Assembly (NCBI GenBank): GCA_011526045.1
Contig: WYBE01000002.1
Span: forward strand, 149,209-213,208
DNA: 64,000 nucleotides
Source: Nevskiales bacterium
GTDB lineage: Bacteria; Pseudomonadota; Gammaproteobacteria; Steroidobacterales; GCA-2729495
Direction: 5' to 3'
The first letter of the stretch is position 1; the number at the start of each line of letters is the position of its first letter. The translations under genes and the position numbers were made by a program. Below the pieces are notes generated by a model. That model had not been told where the DNA came from. It did no database searches and was given only the letters and a program-made list of their open reading frames with translations. Of this stretch, positions 8,972-18,487 are shown one piece after another.

Positions 8972-9091
8972 CCCCCGGCCGGTGCTGCCTGTGCGGCACC
9001 CGCCATCGGGGAAACTGTGAACGCCGTCGCATCAAGCGCAGGCACGGTCTGCCGATACCGGAAGCGGGTCTCTCAGTAATCGGATCGGCGC

Positions 9092-9646
9092 GTGAAACTT
9101 TCCGGCGAAATCATCGGCATATTGCTCGCAGCGCTCGCCTTTTCGCTCGTGAAATTGATCAACTGGGTTCCCGTGTACCGTGCACGTCAGGCCCAACTGA
9201 CCAGCGACATCGAGCGTGAGAAGGCCCTGCAACGCGAGGAAACCAACCGCCAGCTTGTCGCCGAGCGCAACGCCCACTACGGCAAGTTCTGGAACGAGGC
9301 CCATGCCCTGATGGACGAAATGGCGACGGGCGCATTCAGGATGCCGAACCTGCACGTGGTTCGCGGTCGCTACGGCATACTGCTCCAGACCGCGCCGGGC
9401 CCGGTGGTGCAGAGGCTGCAGGCGATCACCAGGGTATTCGAGGAAGTCATCAAGGATGGCATCACCGAGGAGCGCTATGCCCGCTTCAATCGGGAAATGC
9501 ACGAACTGCGCGACGCCTGCCGCGTGGACACGGGCCTCGACCCGCTGCGCAAGCCCCTGCAGGCCGACGCGGCCGCTCCCGCCGAAACCAGCCCGCAATC
9601 AGCCGCGGAAAGCCGCCGCTACTTCTCGCCCGCGGACCACGGCTGA
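9092..9646 (+). CDS. Unknown membrane-anchored protein
   Basis: A 184-residue protein starting with GTG. It has one N-terminal membrane helix (GIILAALAF-type stretch, residues 7-28), then a charged helical segment (REKALQREETNRQLVAERN) likely to form a coiled coil, and a mostly helical cytoplasmic or periplasmic part ending in a Pro/Ala-rich tail. I do not recognise a family. Codon use matches the neighbours. It is alone on its strand between the aldehyde dehydrogenase and the convergent FleQ-like gene. Confidence 0.6.
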   Translation: MKLSGEIIGILLAALAFSLVKLINWVPVYRARQAQLTSDIEREKALQREETNRQLVAERNAHYGKFWNEAHALMDEMATGAFRMPNLHVVRGRYGILLQTAPGPVVQRLQAITRVFEEVIKDGITEERYARFNREMHELRDACRVDTGLDPLRKPLQADAAAPAETSPQSAAESRRYFSPADHG

Positions 9647-9689
9647 GAACACTCTGGCACTACACCCGCGCTGACGCCTTTACGTGCCG

Positions 9690-10832
9690 TCAGCCATGGG
9701 CAGCGTCCTGGTCGGCGCTGATGCCATAGCGCTTCATCTTCTCGGCGAGCGTCGTGCGGCGGATCTGCAGGCGCTGGGCCGCGTGCGCCACCACACCCTC
9801 GGTCTCAGCGAGCGCGCGACGGATGAGCGCGATCTCGATGTTCTCGATGTAGGTCTTCAGCGGCACGCCCTCGATCGGCAGGTCGAAATCCTGCGGCTGC
9901 GGGCCGACCGCTACGCGCTTGGCGACGATCTCGCGGTCGGCCTCGCGCAGCGGCGCGTTCACCGTGTAGCGGCTCGGCAGGTTGGGGATATCCACTTCCT
10001 GGCCCGGATAGAGCACGCAGAGCCGCTCCATCAGGTTGGCGAGCTCGCGGATGTTGCCCGGCCACTCGTAGCAACGCAGGATGCGCAGCGCCCCGCCGGA
10101 GAGCTGCACCGGGTCTTGCCCGAGGCGCCGACAGCGATCAAGGATGTTCGTGGCCAGTTCGGCCAGGTCTTCCTTGCGCTCACGCAGGGGTGGCAGCTCG
10201 ATCGGGAACACGTTGAGGCGATAGAACAGATCCTCGCGGAACTTCCCTTCGCGAATTGCCTCCTCGAGGTTGCGGTGGGTGGCGGCGATGATGCGCACGT
10301 CACAGCTGCGGCTCCGGTTGCTGCCGACCCGCTCGTAGACCCGCTCTTGCAGCACGCGCAGCAACTTCACCTGCATCGGCAGACTCATGTCGCCAATCTC
10401 GTCGAGGAACAGGGTGCCGCCTTCCGCGGCCTCGAAGCGGCCGACGCGCGTGGCAATCGCGCCCGTGAAGGCGCCTTTCTCGTGGCCGAACAGTTCGCTC
10501 TCGAGCAGATCGGCGGGAATCGCTCCGCAGTTCACCGGCACGAACGCCTTGTTGTTGCGCGGCGACAGCGCGTGGATGTAGCGCGCCACCCACTCCTTGC
10601 CGGTGCCGGATTCGCCGGTGATCAGCACGTTGGTATTGAAGGGCGCCACCTGCTCGATCAGCCGGCGCACGCCTGCCATGCGCGAACTGTGGCCCGTCGG
10701 GAAGTACAGCGCACGCGCCTTGGCGAGCCGGGTTTCTTCGCGCCCGCCGTCGCTGCCGCTGATATTGGTCTCGATGAGCTGCTGCAGGGGCTCTTCGACG
10801 CCGTAGTCGGGGGAACTGCTCGCCTCGGTCAT
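9690..10832 (-). CDS. FleQ-like sigma-54 activator lacking the N-terminal domain
   Basis: A 380-residue sigma-54-dependent activator. Walker A GESGTGKE, the sigma-54 contact loop GAFTGA, Walker [11 protein letters not shown] and the arginine-finger region [15 protein letters not shown] are all intact, followed by a Fis-type DNA-binding end ([24 protein letters not shown]). The C-terminal half resembles Pseudomonas FleQ closely, but only about 50 residues precede the AAA+ domain, where FleQ has a REC-like domain of about 120. The start at 10832 is preferred over the Met at 10847 because AGGTG lies four bases upstream. A second, full-length FleQ may exist elsewhere; target genes are unknown. 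Confidence 0.88.
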   Translation of the reverse strand: MTEASSSPDYGVEEPLQQLIETNISGSDGGREETRLAKARALYFPTGHSSRMAGVRRLIEQVAPFNTNVLITGESGTGKEWVARYIHALSPRNNKAFVPVNCGAIPADLLESELFGHEKGAFTGAIATRVGRFEAAEGGTLFLDEIGDMSLPMQVKLLRVLQERVYERVGSNRSRSCDVRIIAATHRNLEEAIREGKFREDLFYRLNVFPIELPPLRERKEDLAELATNILDRCRRLGQDPVQLSGGALRILRCYEWPGNIRELANLMERLCVLYPGQEVDIPNLPSRYTVNAPLREADREIVAKRVAVGPQPQDFDLPIEGVPLKTYIENIEIALIRRALAETEGVVAHAAQRLQIRRTTLAEKMKRYGISADQDAAHG

Positions 10833-11051
10833 GGACACCTGCCGCATGCAGCACGACCCGTGCCGCGGCCGGGCGGCGGGGTGGTTACTGCCCGTTGAAA
10901 CAGCGCACGGGAAATCAAAAGCGACCGCTATGATCCGCGAGCTGACCTGAAGTGTCAAACCGTTGACGCTGCAGACGGTCGGCGGCGAACCGCTGCCGCA
11001 CCGCCGGAGTCCGGCCCGGCTGGCAGTCAGCCGGCAGGTCGTGCCGCCGGA

Positions 11052-11183
11052 TCAGCGCAGGCCGGCGAGCAGCAGGCCGAGTGCGCCGAACCCGCCCAGG
11101 ATGAACAGGCTGGCATAGAGATAACGCAGCAGGACCGCGCGCGATGGCTCCTGCGCAACAGTGACAGCCTTCCCCGGTTTCAT
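11052..11183 (-). CDS. Mini membrane protein, unknown
   Basis: A possible 43-residue protein with a basic N-terminus and one hydrophobic helix (YLYASLFILGGFGALGLLLAG). A GAGGG about nine bases before the ATG supports translation. It is too short for family assignment and stands alone between the FleQ-like gene and the structured repeats. Confidence 0.4.
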   Translation of the reverse strand: MKPGKAVTVAQEPSRAVLLRYLYASLFILGGFGALGLLLAGLR

Positions 11184-11337
11184 GGCGACATCCCTCGAAG
11201 CGAAGCGCGCCTTTCTACTCATTGCCCTCCGGCGCCGCAATAGGTGGGAGTACCTACAGCGGGGCTGACCGCAAACGCCCCCGCCCCGCTCTACAGCAGA
11301 CCGCCTTCCCAGTCAGCTGTCCGGTGCTGGTGACGAT

Positions 11338-11466
11338 ACGCTGGTGCGGACCCCCAGTCGGGACGCTCACTGCAGCCATCCCTGGCTTTCGTTCGCTCGG
11401 GTTTCGCTGCGCTTCGCATCCTGCTTCGCTTGCTTCACACGCCCACCAGGGGGTCCGCATCAGCGT
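11338..11466 (-). repeat. Structured inverted-repeat element, copy A
   Basis: A 129-bp element bounded by 18-bp arms (11338-11355 and 11449-11466) that pair over 17 of 18 positions plus one G-T wobble. Read on the minus strand it carries GTGTGAAG, GAAACCCGAGCGA and an inner hairpin AGCCAGGGATGGCT, in the same order as copies B and D. It is non-coding; nearby open frames are short and change frame across the arms. Confidence 0.75.
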
Positions 11467-11525
11467 CATTCGGTAGTCGTTCGATGTTCGATCGCAAGAC
11501 CACACGGCCACCGCGTCTCCTGCGT

Positions 11526-11645
11526 CGGTTGCCTGTCCGCTGCGAGCGCGTGTGTAGCCGGCTGCCAGGAGGGCAGCAGCCGGCGCAACCCGCAGCGAGC
11601 CGGCCATGGACGGCCGGCGAGCGGCGCGCAGCGGGCAGGCAACCG
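11526..11645 (+). repeat. Structured inverted-repeat element, copy B
   Basis: A 120-bp element with 19-bp arms (11526-11544 and 11627-11645) that pair fully if one G-T wobble is allowed. Inside are a hairpin with an AGGAGG loop and arms GCCGGCTGCC/GGCAGCAGCCGGC, the string CAACCCGCAGCGA, and a second hairpin with an ATGGAC loop. The core from GTGTG to AACCC is nearly identical to copy D, while the arms are unrelated to those of copy D. Confidence 0.8.
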
Positions 11646-11741
11646 GAGCACTCACGGAACAGCGTCAAGGTCGGTCCCAATGCCAGCCCCGCCGTTGGAC
11701 AAAAAGACCGCGGGCCACCGCTCCGCTACAATCACCAATCC

Positions 11742-12512
11742 ATGCGCCGCATGCTCGTTTTCCAGCACGTCGCCCACGAGATCCTCGGCACGCTCGACCC
11801 GCTGCTGCGCGACGCGGGCTTCCGGATCCGTTACCTGAATTTCGGCCGCCGGGGCGACGCCCAGCCGCAGGTCGATCGCTACCACGGACTCATCGTGCTT
11901 GGCGGGCCCATGAACTGCGACCAGGTCGACCGCTATCCGCACCTCGCGGTGGAAACCGACGCGATTCGCCAGGCGATCGAGCGTGGCATTCCCGTGCTCG
12001 GCATCTGCCTCGGGGCGCAGCTGATCGCCCGCGCTCTCGGGGCGAGGGTCGAAAGGAACCACACCCGCGAAATCGGCTGGTACGACGTCGCCCCCACCGC
12101 CGACGGAGCCGCCGACCCGCTGTTTGGCGAATTTGCGGGCACCGAAAAGATTTTCCAGTGGCATGGCGATACCTTCGACATACCCGCAGGGGCGGTGCAT
12201 CTCGCGCACTCCCCAACCTGCGCCAACCAGGCGTTTCGCTACGGTGAGAACACCTATGCGTTGCAGTTCCACCTCGAAGTCGACCAGCCGCTGATCGCGC
12301 GCTGGCTGCACACGCCGGTAATGGCCCGCGAGGTCGAATGCCTCGGTTCGGGCTACGACCCGCAACGCATCATGGCCGATACGCAGCAGCACATTTCCCG
12401 CTCGCTGGCACTCGGCAGCCGGTTCTTTGCACGCTACATCAGCGCCTTTCACACGCGGCGACGGCGAGTGCCGCTGTCCTCGCGTCACCCCACCCTGCCG
12501 GGGCACGACTGA
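11742..12512 (+). CDS. Class I glutamine amidotransferase-like protein
   Basis: A 256-residue GATase domain protein of the stand-alone GMP-synthase-like kind. The catalytic triad is present: Cys89 in GICLGAQ, and His177 with Glu179 in LQFHLEV. The oxyanion strand VLGGPMN is at about residue 53. No synthetase domain is attached, so it probably hydrolyses a gamma-glutamyl amide or feeds ammonia to a partner not seen here. A TACAAT hexamer at 11727-11732 ends ten bases before the ATG, so the transcript may be nearly leaderless. The C-terminus is Arg-rich. Confidence 0.88.
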   Translation: MRRMLVFQHVAHEILGTLDPLLRDAGFRIRYLNFGRRGDAQPQVDRYHGLIVLGGPMNCDQVDRYPHLAVETDAIRQAIERGIPVLGICLGAQLIARALGARVERNHTREIGWYDVAPTADGAADPLFGEFAGTEKIFQWHGDTFDIPAGAVHLAHSPTCANQAFRYGENTYALQFHLEVDQPLIARWLHTPVMAREVECLGSGYDPQRIMADTQQHISRSLALGSRFFARYISAFHTRRRRVPLSSRHPTLPGHD

Positions 12513-12603
12513 CTGCGGCGGCGGCCTTCATCCAACGCACCCATCGCAGCGTCCCCGCAGAGTGGCCATACCCTTGATTCCGGGCCAAACGCCCCCATCT
12601 GAC

Positions 12604-12633
12604 GGCAATTGGTTTCGTTTCCAAACCATTGCC
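12604..12633. promoter_or_regulatory. 30-bp imperfect palindrome upstream of copA
   Basis: The arms GGCAATTGGTTT and AAACCATTGCC face each other across a short CG/TTTCC centre, with one extra T in the left arm. The right end is 55 bp before the copA ATG. It could be an operator for a copper-responsive repressor or a hairpin in the leader. It does not look like the usual CueR site, and no regulator gene lies beside copA. Confidence 0.45.
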
Positions 12634-12688
12634 CGGCTGCGGTGACCGCAGCTACCATTCCCTTCCTGACCATTGGCAGGGCCGTTCC

Positions 12689-15154
12689 ATGAACGCCACC
12701 ACCGCTGAACTGATCCGTGACAACTTGCCGCAGTCCCGCGTGGGACTGGCCGTCGAAGGCATGACCTGCGGTGCCTGCGCGACGCGGCTCGAAGGCGCCC
12801 TCGCGCAGGCCCCCGGCGTCGTGCGCGCCTCCGTCAATTTCGCCCTCGAGCGCGCCGACGTCGAGTTCGACCCCGGCAAGACCAGCGCTGCGGGCGTCGC
12901 CGAAGCCGTGGTCCACGCGGGCTTCCGGGTGCCCATGCAGAGCTTTTCGTTTCCGATCGTCGGCATGACCTGCAGTGCCTGCTCGACACGTGTGGAGAAG
13001 GCTTTGCGGGCCGTGCCGGGCGTCGAGGAGGCCAACGTCAACCTCGCCATCGAGCGCGCCGATGTGCGCGCCCTCGCCGGCATCGTCTCCGTTGGAGATC
13101 TCGCCGAAGCGGTCGCCCGCGCCGGATACGAGGCGCGCGTCCGTTCCAACGCCGAGGAGCGGGCGCAGGCGGACGAGCAGCACCAGCGCGAGGAACAGGC
13201 GGCGCTGCGCCTCGAGATGCTCATGCTCTTCGGCGCCATCGCACTCACGACGCCGCTGGTCGCGCAGATGGTCGCGATGACCTTCGGCCTGCATTTCCAT
13301 CTCACACCCATGACCGAGTTGCTGCTCGCGACACCGGTGCAGTTCATCTGCGGCGCGCGCTTCTATCGCGGCGCCTGGAAGGCACTGCGCGCGGGCTCGG
13401 GCAACATGGACGTGCTGGTCGCGCTCGGCACCAGCGCCGCCTACCTCTACAGCCTCTACCTGATGCTCACGCGCGGCCAGGATGCCATGGGCCAGTTGTA
13501 CTTCGAGGCATCCACGGTGGTGATCACGCTGGTCATGCTCGGCAAGCTCCTCGAGGCTCGCGCCAAGCGCGGGACCACGGCGGCGATCCGCCAGCTCATG
13601 GACCTGCGACCACAGACTGCGCGCGTACGCCGCAACGACGGCACCGAGAGCGAAATCGCGGTGAGCGAGGTGGTCCGGGGCGATCTCGTGATCGTGCGGC
13701 CCGGCGAGCGCATCCCCGTCGACGGCAAAGTGGTCGGCGGCCAGAGCGAGATCGACGAGGCGCTGATCACCGGCGAGAGCCTGCCGGTAGCCAAGGGTCC
13801 GGGAGCCACGGTCACCGGCGGCGCGATCAACGGCACCGGATTGCTGGAGGTGCAGGCAACCGCCGTCGGCGAGGACTCCACCCTCTCCAAGATCATCCGC
13901 ATGGTGGAGAACGCCCAGGCCGGCAAGGCGCCGGTACAGCGACTGGTGGACCGCATCAGCGCCGTGTTCGTGCCGATCGTCATCGTGATCGCGCTCGTCA
14001 CTTTCGGCGGCTGGATGGCGTACGACGCCAATTTCGAGCATGCGCTGATCGCCGCCGTATCGGTGCTGGTCATCGCCTGCCCCTGCGCGCTCGGTCTCGC
14101 CACCCCGACCGCCATCATGGCCGGCACCGGCGCCGCCGCCCGCTCCGGCATCCTCATCAAGGATGTCGCCTCACTGGAACGTGCACATCGCGTCGACACG
14201 GTTATCTTCGACAAGACCGGCACGCTGACGGCCGGGCGTCCGACCATCGTCGCCCTGCACACACTGCGTGGCAGCGAGCAGGAGCTGCTCCGCGTGGCGG
14301 CGTCCGTGCAGCAGGCGAGCGAGCACCCTCTCGCACGCGCAATCCTCGAGCGCGCCGACGCCCAGACCCTGCGCCGTGACCCGGTCACGGATTTCCGCAG
14401 CGTCACCGGCTACGGCGTGGTCGGCCGCGTGGGCGGGCGCGAGATCGTCATCGGCAATGCACGGTTCCTGGAGAAGCGCGGGATCGACACCGCCGGCGAA
14501 GCGGAGCGGTCGCGGCAATGGCAGGAAGAAGCCCGCACGGTCGTGTGGGTCGCCGACCCTGACGGCGTGCTCGGCATCATGGCCATCGCCGATCCGCTGC
14601 GCGACGACGCAATCGAGGCCGTCAGTACCCTGCAGCACATGGGCATACGCAGCCTGCTGGTATCCGGCGACATGCCCCGGGTCGCCGAAGTGATCGGCCG
14701 GCAGGTCGGAGTCGACGAGGCCCGCGGCGCCGTCAAGCCCGACGGCAAAGCCGCTGTCGTCGAACAACTCGCGAGCGCCGGCCGGGTCGTCGGCATGGTG
14801 GGCGACGGCATCAATGACGCACCGGCGCTGGCGGCAGCCGATGTGGGCATCGCCATGGGCACCGGCACAGACATCGCGATGGAAACGGCCGGGATCACGC
14901 TGATGCGCCCCGACCCGCGCCTGGTCGGCTCGGCAATTGCAGCGAGCCGGGCTACATTCCGGAAAATCCGCCAGAACCTGTTCTGGGCCTTCATTTACAA
15001 TGTCATCGGCATCCCGCTCGCCGCACTCGGGATGCTGAGTCCGGCGCTGGCCGGGGCCGCCATGGCAATGAGCAGCGTCAGCGTCGTCAGCAATTCGCTG
15101 TTGCTGCGCCGCTGGAAGCCGACTTTTGCATCCCGCGGCGCGCGCAGGCCCTGA
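12689..15154 (+). CDS. copA: CopA, Cu(I)-exporting P1B-type ATPase
   Basis: An 821-residue copper ATPase with two N-terminal heavy-metal domains (GMTCGAC with Cys27/Cys30; GMTCSAC with Cys95/Cys98), eight predicted membrane helices, the transport motif CPC in IACPCALGLATPT, the actuator TGES, the phosphorylation motif DKTGT and the hinge GDGINDAPALAAADVG. It pumps Cu(I) from the cytoplasm to the periplasm. The ATG at 12689 is chosen as the Met just before the first metal domain. It is followed by copZ 61 bp downstream. Confidence 0.96.
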   Translation: MNATTAELIRDNLPQSRVGLAVEGMTCGACATRLEGALAQAPGVVRASVNFALERADVEFDPGKTSAAGVAEAVVHAGFRVPMQSFSFPIVGMTCSACSTRVEKALRAVPGVEEANVNLAIERADVRALAGIVSVGDLAEAVARAGYEARVRSNAEERAQADEQHQREEQAALRLEMLMLFGAIALTTPLVAQMVAMTFGLHFHLTPMTELLLATPVQFICGARFYRGAWKALRAGSGNMDVLVALGTSAAYLYSLYLMLTRGQDAMGQLYFEASTVVITLVMLGKLLEARAKRGTTAAIRQLMDLRPQTARVRRNDGTESEIAVSEVVRGDLVIVRPGERIPVDGKVVGGQSEIDEALITGESLPVAKGPGATVTGGAINGTGLLEVQATAVGEDSTLSKIIRMVENAQAGKAPVQRLVDRISAVFVPIVIVIALVTFGGWMAYDANFEHALIAAVSVLVIACPCALGLATPTAIMAGTGAAARSGILIKDVASLERAHRVDTVIFDKTGTLTAGRPTIVALHTLRGSEQELLRVAASVQQASEHPLARAILERADAQTLRRDPVTDFRSVTGYGVVGRVGGREIVIGNARFLEKRGIDTAGEAERSRQWQEEARTVVWVADPDGVLGIMAIADPLRDDAIEAVSTLQHMGIRSLLVSGDMPRVAEVIGRQVGVDEARGAVKPDGKAAVVEQLASAGRVVGMVGDGINDAPALAAADVGIAMGTGTDIAMETAGITLMRPDPRLVGSAIAASRATFRKIRQNLFWAFIYNVIGIPLAALGMLSPALAGAAMAMSSVSVVSNSLLLRRWKPTFASRGARRP

Positions 15155-15215
15155 GGCACTGCGCAATGAACCTGCGGTAATCGAACTCTGCATCTCGCAT
15201 CAGGAGCATACGAAC

Positions 15216-15425
15216 ATGGAGAAGATCGACATCAAAGTCTCGGGGTTGACCTGCGGTGGCTGCGAACGCAGCGTGCAGAACGCGCTGACCAGCCGCAAGG
15301 GCGTCAGCGCCGCCAAGGCCGACCGCAACGCGGGCATCGTCTCGGTGGAATTCGACCCGGCCGTGATCCAGCGCCCCGCGCTCGAAAAGGCGATCGCCGA
15401 GGCGGGCTTCAAGGTCGCCGCCTGA
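15216..15425 (+). CDS. copZ: CopZ-like copper chaperone
   Basis: A 69-residue single HMA domain: Cys13 and Cys16 in GLTCGGC, the usual beta-alpha-beta-beta-alpha-beta pattern, and the end KAIAEAGFKVAA. It would carry Cu(I) to the N-terminal domains of CopA, which lies immediately upstream. CAGGAG lies about ten bases before the ATG. Confidence 0.93.
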   Translation: MEKIDIKVSGLTCGGCERSVQNALTSRKGVSAAKADRNAGIVSVEFDPAVIQRPALEKAIAEAGFKVAA

Positions 15426-15450
15426 CCCCGCAGGCGGCCAGCCGGCCGCC

Positions 15451-16776
15451 TCAGTGAATGGCTGCCACAGCCGGGGCGCGGCGGTCCACCGCCGGCCCCG
15501 GCGCCTTGATCCGGCACCACACCGCCAGCATCACGAGCACGAGCGTCAGCACGCCAACCAGCTGGAAAGGCGCTGCCGGCCCGAGCGCATCGAAGACCCG
15601 ACCACCGACGCCGGTCGAAAACAGGATGCCGACGGCGCCGAACATGTTGAACATGCCGATGACCGAGCCGCGCGAGGCCTGCGGCGCCTCGCGGGCAATC
15701 AGCGTCTGGGCGCCCGCGAAGGCGCTGATCTGGCCGATCCCGAGCAACACGAGGAACGGAATGGCCGAGTTCGCCAGGATATCGTCCACCAGGGTGGTGG
15801 CGAGGTAACCGGCCGCCGCGATCGTCATGCAGAGGATGATGCCCGTGACCCGGTTGATGCGGTCGAGCACGAAACCAATGACCGGCAGCCAGAACAACGC
15901 CGCCGTGCTCACGATCGCGAATACGCGCCGACCCGCCGACATCGCCTCGGCCGGCTCCATGCCCTGCGCGATCGCCGCCGTGGTACCCCACAGCACACTG
16001 TAGGTGCCGACGAGCACCAGGTCGCTGCGCGCGATGAATCCGCAGGCGTAAGCGAGCGCGATACGCGGATTGCGCGCCTCGCGGATACCGCTCGCCACCA
16101 GTTCCTTCACCGGCGGCCGCTCGGTGTGCTTCACCGGCGTGCCCTTCTTCAGCATGAGGTAGAGGAGCAGCGCTGCGACGGCGCAGATCGCCGCAACGAC
16201 GAAATGCGCGTCGTGCCCGGCTGCTTCCTGGCTGGCGCCCCGCTCGGTGAAGAACTGCGGCAGTCTCGCGAGCCCGACCGCTACCGTGATGACGCCGAGC
16301 GCATTGAGCACGCCCACGCTCGCCACGGTCATGCCGCGCGACCGGTCCTCGCTGTAGTCGGCGAGGATCGTGCCCATCATGCCGGTGGCAGCGACGATGC
16401 CGATGGTGTAGAGGAACCGGTAGAAGAACAACTCAGGCAGCGAGCTGGAAAAACTGTAGAGACTGTAGCCGAGCGACATCATCAACATGCCGCCCACGAA
16501 GACTTCGCGGCGACCGATCCGGTCCGCCAGCACCCCGACCGGCGCGAACAGCAGCAATGCCACGATTTCCTGGAAGAAATGCAGATCCCCGCTCAGGGTG
16601 CCCTGCTCGCTCTGCGGAACCTGCAGGTAAACGGTGAGCACGAACGGCGTGCTCATCGCGATGAAGGTCAGGAGGCCGATCGAGGTGTAGGCGCTGAGAA
16701 ACAGCCCCGCCATGTTGATGCGCGTGACCCCCGGCTGCAGCCAGTACGGTCCTAAACGGTTTGGCTTGTCTGACAC
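15451..16776 (-). CDS. MFS transporter
   Basis: A 441-residue major facilitator with 12 predicted helices. The loop 2-3 motif reads GVLADRIGRREVFVGG and a similar DRINRVTG is in the second half. The N-terminus PNRLGPYWLQPGVTRINMAG is echoed by the MFS protein at 20380-21738 (LGPLRLQPGVTYRHALTL), so the two are paralogs. The direction and substrate of transport are unknown; the aldehyde dehydrogenase gene directly upstream suggests uptake of an organic acid or aromatic compound. Confidence 0.88.
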   Translation of the reverse strand: MSDKPNRLGPYWLQPGVTRINMAGLFLSAYTSIGLLTFIAMSTPFVLTVYLQVPQSEQGTLSGDLHFFQEIVALLLFAPVGVLADRIGRREVFVGGMLMMSLGYSLYSFSSSLPELFFYRFLYTIGIVAATGMMGTILADYSEDRSRGMTVASVGVLNALGVITVAVGLARLPQFFTERGASQEAAGHDAHFVVAAICAVAALLLYLMLKKGTPVKHTERPPVKELVASGIREARNPRIALAYACGFIARSDLVLVGTYSVLWGTTAAIAQGMEPAEAMSAGRRVFAIVSTAALFWLPVIGFVLDRINRVTGIILCMTIAAAGYLATTLVDDILANSAIPFLVLLGIGQISAFAGAQTLIAREAPQASRGSVIGMFNMFGAVGILFSTGVGGRVFDALGPAAPFQLVGVLTLVLVMLAVWCRIKAPGPAVDRRAPAVAAIH

Positions 16777-16801
16777 GTGGCAATCTTCCTCGTGGCTGGC
16801 G

Positions 16802-18292
16802 TCAGGCGAATACGTGGATCGCCTTGTTGCGGGTGTAGCTCAGCAGTTCGGCGAGGCATTCCTCCTGCCCGAGGCCGCTGTTCTTCCAGCCGCCGAAGGG
16901 CGTGCCCACGAAATGCCGCGCCGTGGTATTGATCCAGACGAATCCTGACTGGAGCTGGCGGGCCATGTCCATCGCTGTCTTCAGGTCCTGCGTCCAGACA
17001 CCGGCGGCCAGGCCGTACTCGCTCGAGTTGGCGATCTCGAGCGCCTCCCCTGGAGTACGCCACCGCATGATCGACAGCACCGGGCCGAACACCTCTTCGC
17101 GCGCGATGCGCATGGCGGGCGTGACATTCGCATACACGGTGGGCCTGATCCAGTAGCCGCGGCGAAATGCCTCACCTTGCGGACGCACGCCACCCGTCAG
17201 CAGCTTCGCACCTTCGGTTTTTGCGGATTCAATGTAGGCGAGCACTCGCCTGTAATGGCCGGCCGAGTTCACCGGGCCCATCTGTGCCGCCGGATCGAGC
17301 GGGTCGCCAACGCGGATCGCCGCCACTGCTGCGACGATGCGATCGACCACCTCGTCGTACAGGGACTCATGCAGCAGCAGGCGGCTGTTGGACCCGCATG
17401 ACTGCCCGGCCCACGCGAAATTCATGCCGCGCACCGCAGCCTGCGCCACCTGCGCGGGGTCGGCGTCGGGACACACGATCATGGGATTCTTGCCGCCCAG
17501 TTCGAGCGACAGGTGCTTGACCGCAACTTCGGCGGCCGCGCGCTGGATCGCCAGGCCTGTCTGCACCGACCCGGTGAAGCCGATGCGCCACACGCGCGGA
17601 TGCCGCACCAGCGCATCCCCGCTCGGCAGTCCGGGCCCGTGCAGGATGTTCACCAGCCCCGGTGGCAGCACCTCGCGGCAGACCTCCGCGAGGATGCCCG
17701 CCGATAACGGGCTGGTCTCCGGCGTCTTGACGATGACCGCGTTGCCCGCCATCAGCGGCGCGGCCAGGTGGGCAGCCGCGAACAGGAAGGGATGGTTGAA
17801 GGGCACGATGCGGGCCACTACGCCGTAGGGCTGGCGCAGGGAGAAGTGAATGCCGTCGGGCGTGGCCGGCACGCTGTCGCCCTTCATCTCCATGCCCAGG
17901 CCGGAGAAAAAATCGATGTAGTTGCCGGCCACCGCGACATCGCGCCCGAGGCTGCTGATGGTGTTGCCGGTATCGGCCGCTTCCAGCGGCACGATGTCGG
18001 CGGAGCGCGCGCGAATGGCCTCCGCAAGCCGGCGCAGGCTGTCCCGGCGCTCCCACACCGAGCGCGCCGCCCAGTCGGCCTGCGCTGTCTCGGCGGCGCC
18101 TACCGCGCGATCCACGTCCACGGCCGAGGCGACCGGCACGCGGCCGTGCACGTCCTCCGTCGCCGGATTGACCGATTCGAGCCACTGTCCATCGCTGGCG
18201 GGGACGAACTCCCCCCCGATGAACAGCAGCCGGTCACCGAACCTGAGACCCACCGTCCTCCCCCCGTCCCTGCCAGTCAGCCAAGCGGTCAT
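16802..18292 (-). CDS. Aldehyde dehydrogenase (betaine-aldehyde-dehydrogenase-like)
   Basis: A 496-residue ALDH. The N-terminal fold starts LLFIGGEFV, the catalytic Glu is in LELGGKNPM, the nucleophile Cys is in WAGQSCGSNS, and the C-terminal segment TPFGGWKNSGLGQEE is intact. It probably oxidises a catabolic aldehyde with NAD(P)+. The chosen ATG at 18292 leaves a leader of about 20 residues before the conserved start. It lies 25 bp upstream of the MFS gene on the same strand and is likely co-transcribed. Confidence 0.92.
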   Translation of the reverse strand: MTAWLTGRDGGRTVGLRFGDRLLFIGGEFVPASDGQWLESVNPATEDVHGRVPVASAVDVDRAVGAAETAQADWAARSVWERRDSLRRLAEAIRARSADIVPLEAADTGNTISSLGRDVAVAGNYIDFFSGLGMEMKGDSVPATPDGIHFSLRQPYGVVARIVPFNHPFLFAAAHLAAPLMAGNAVIVKTPETSPLSAGILAEVCREVLPPGLVNILHGPGLPSGDALVRHPRVWRIGFTGSVQTGLAIQRAAAEVAVKHLSLELGGKNPMIVCPDADPAQVAQAAVRGMNFAWAGQSCGSNSRLLLHESLYDEVVDRIVAAVAAIRVGDPLDPAAQMGPVNSAGHYRRVLAYIESAKTEGAKLLTGGVRPQGEAFRRGYWIRPTVYANVTPAMRIAREEVFGPVLSIMRWRTPGEALEIANSSEYGLAAGVWTQDLKTAMDMARQLQSGFVWINTTARHFVGTPFGGWKNSGLGQEECLAELLSYTRNKAIHVFA

Positions 18293-18487
18293 TGTGGCCC
18301 AGCCGCCATGCCATCGCGCGGGCCGCGCGAGCGGCATCCGCAGGTCGGAAGCCGCCCCGCCGGCCCATTCCTGCCACACCCGGGCCCGGCTCCCGCGGGA
18401 TCACGGCCGCCCCTGCCCTCCAGGCTGCGGCAGACGCGCGCCGAAACATCGCAGCCGGTAACGGCAGACGCCACCGGCGTGGTTGCT

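Noticed and set aside
11430..11741. An N-terminal extension of the GATase frame through the repeat region
   Set aside because: It would run through the hairpin elements and add Arg/Ser-rich residues unlike the family. The Met at 11742 gives the natural fold start.
12485..14041. A 518-codon minus-strand open frame
   Set aside because: It is antisense to copA, which has all its motifs.
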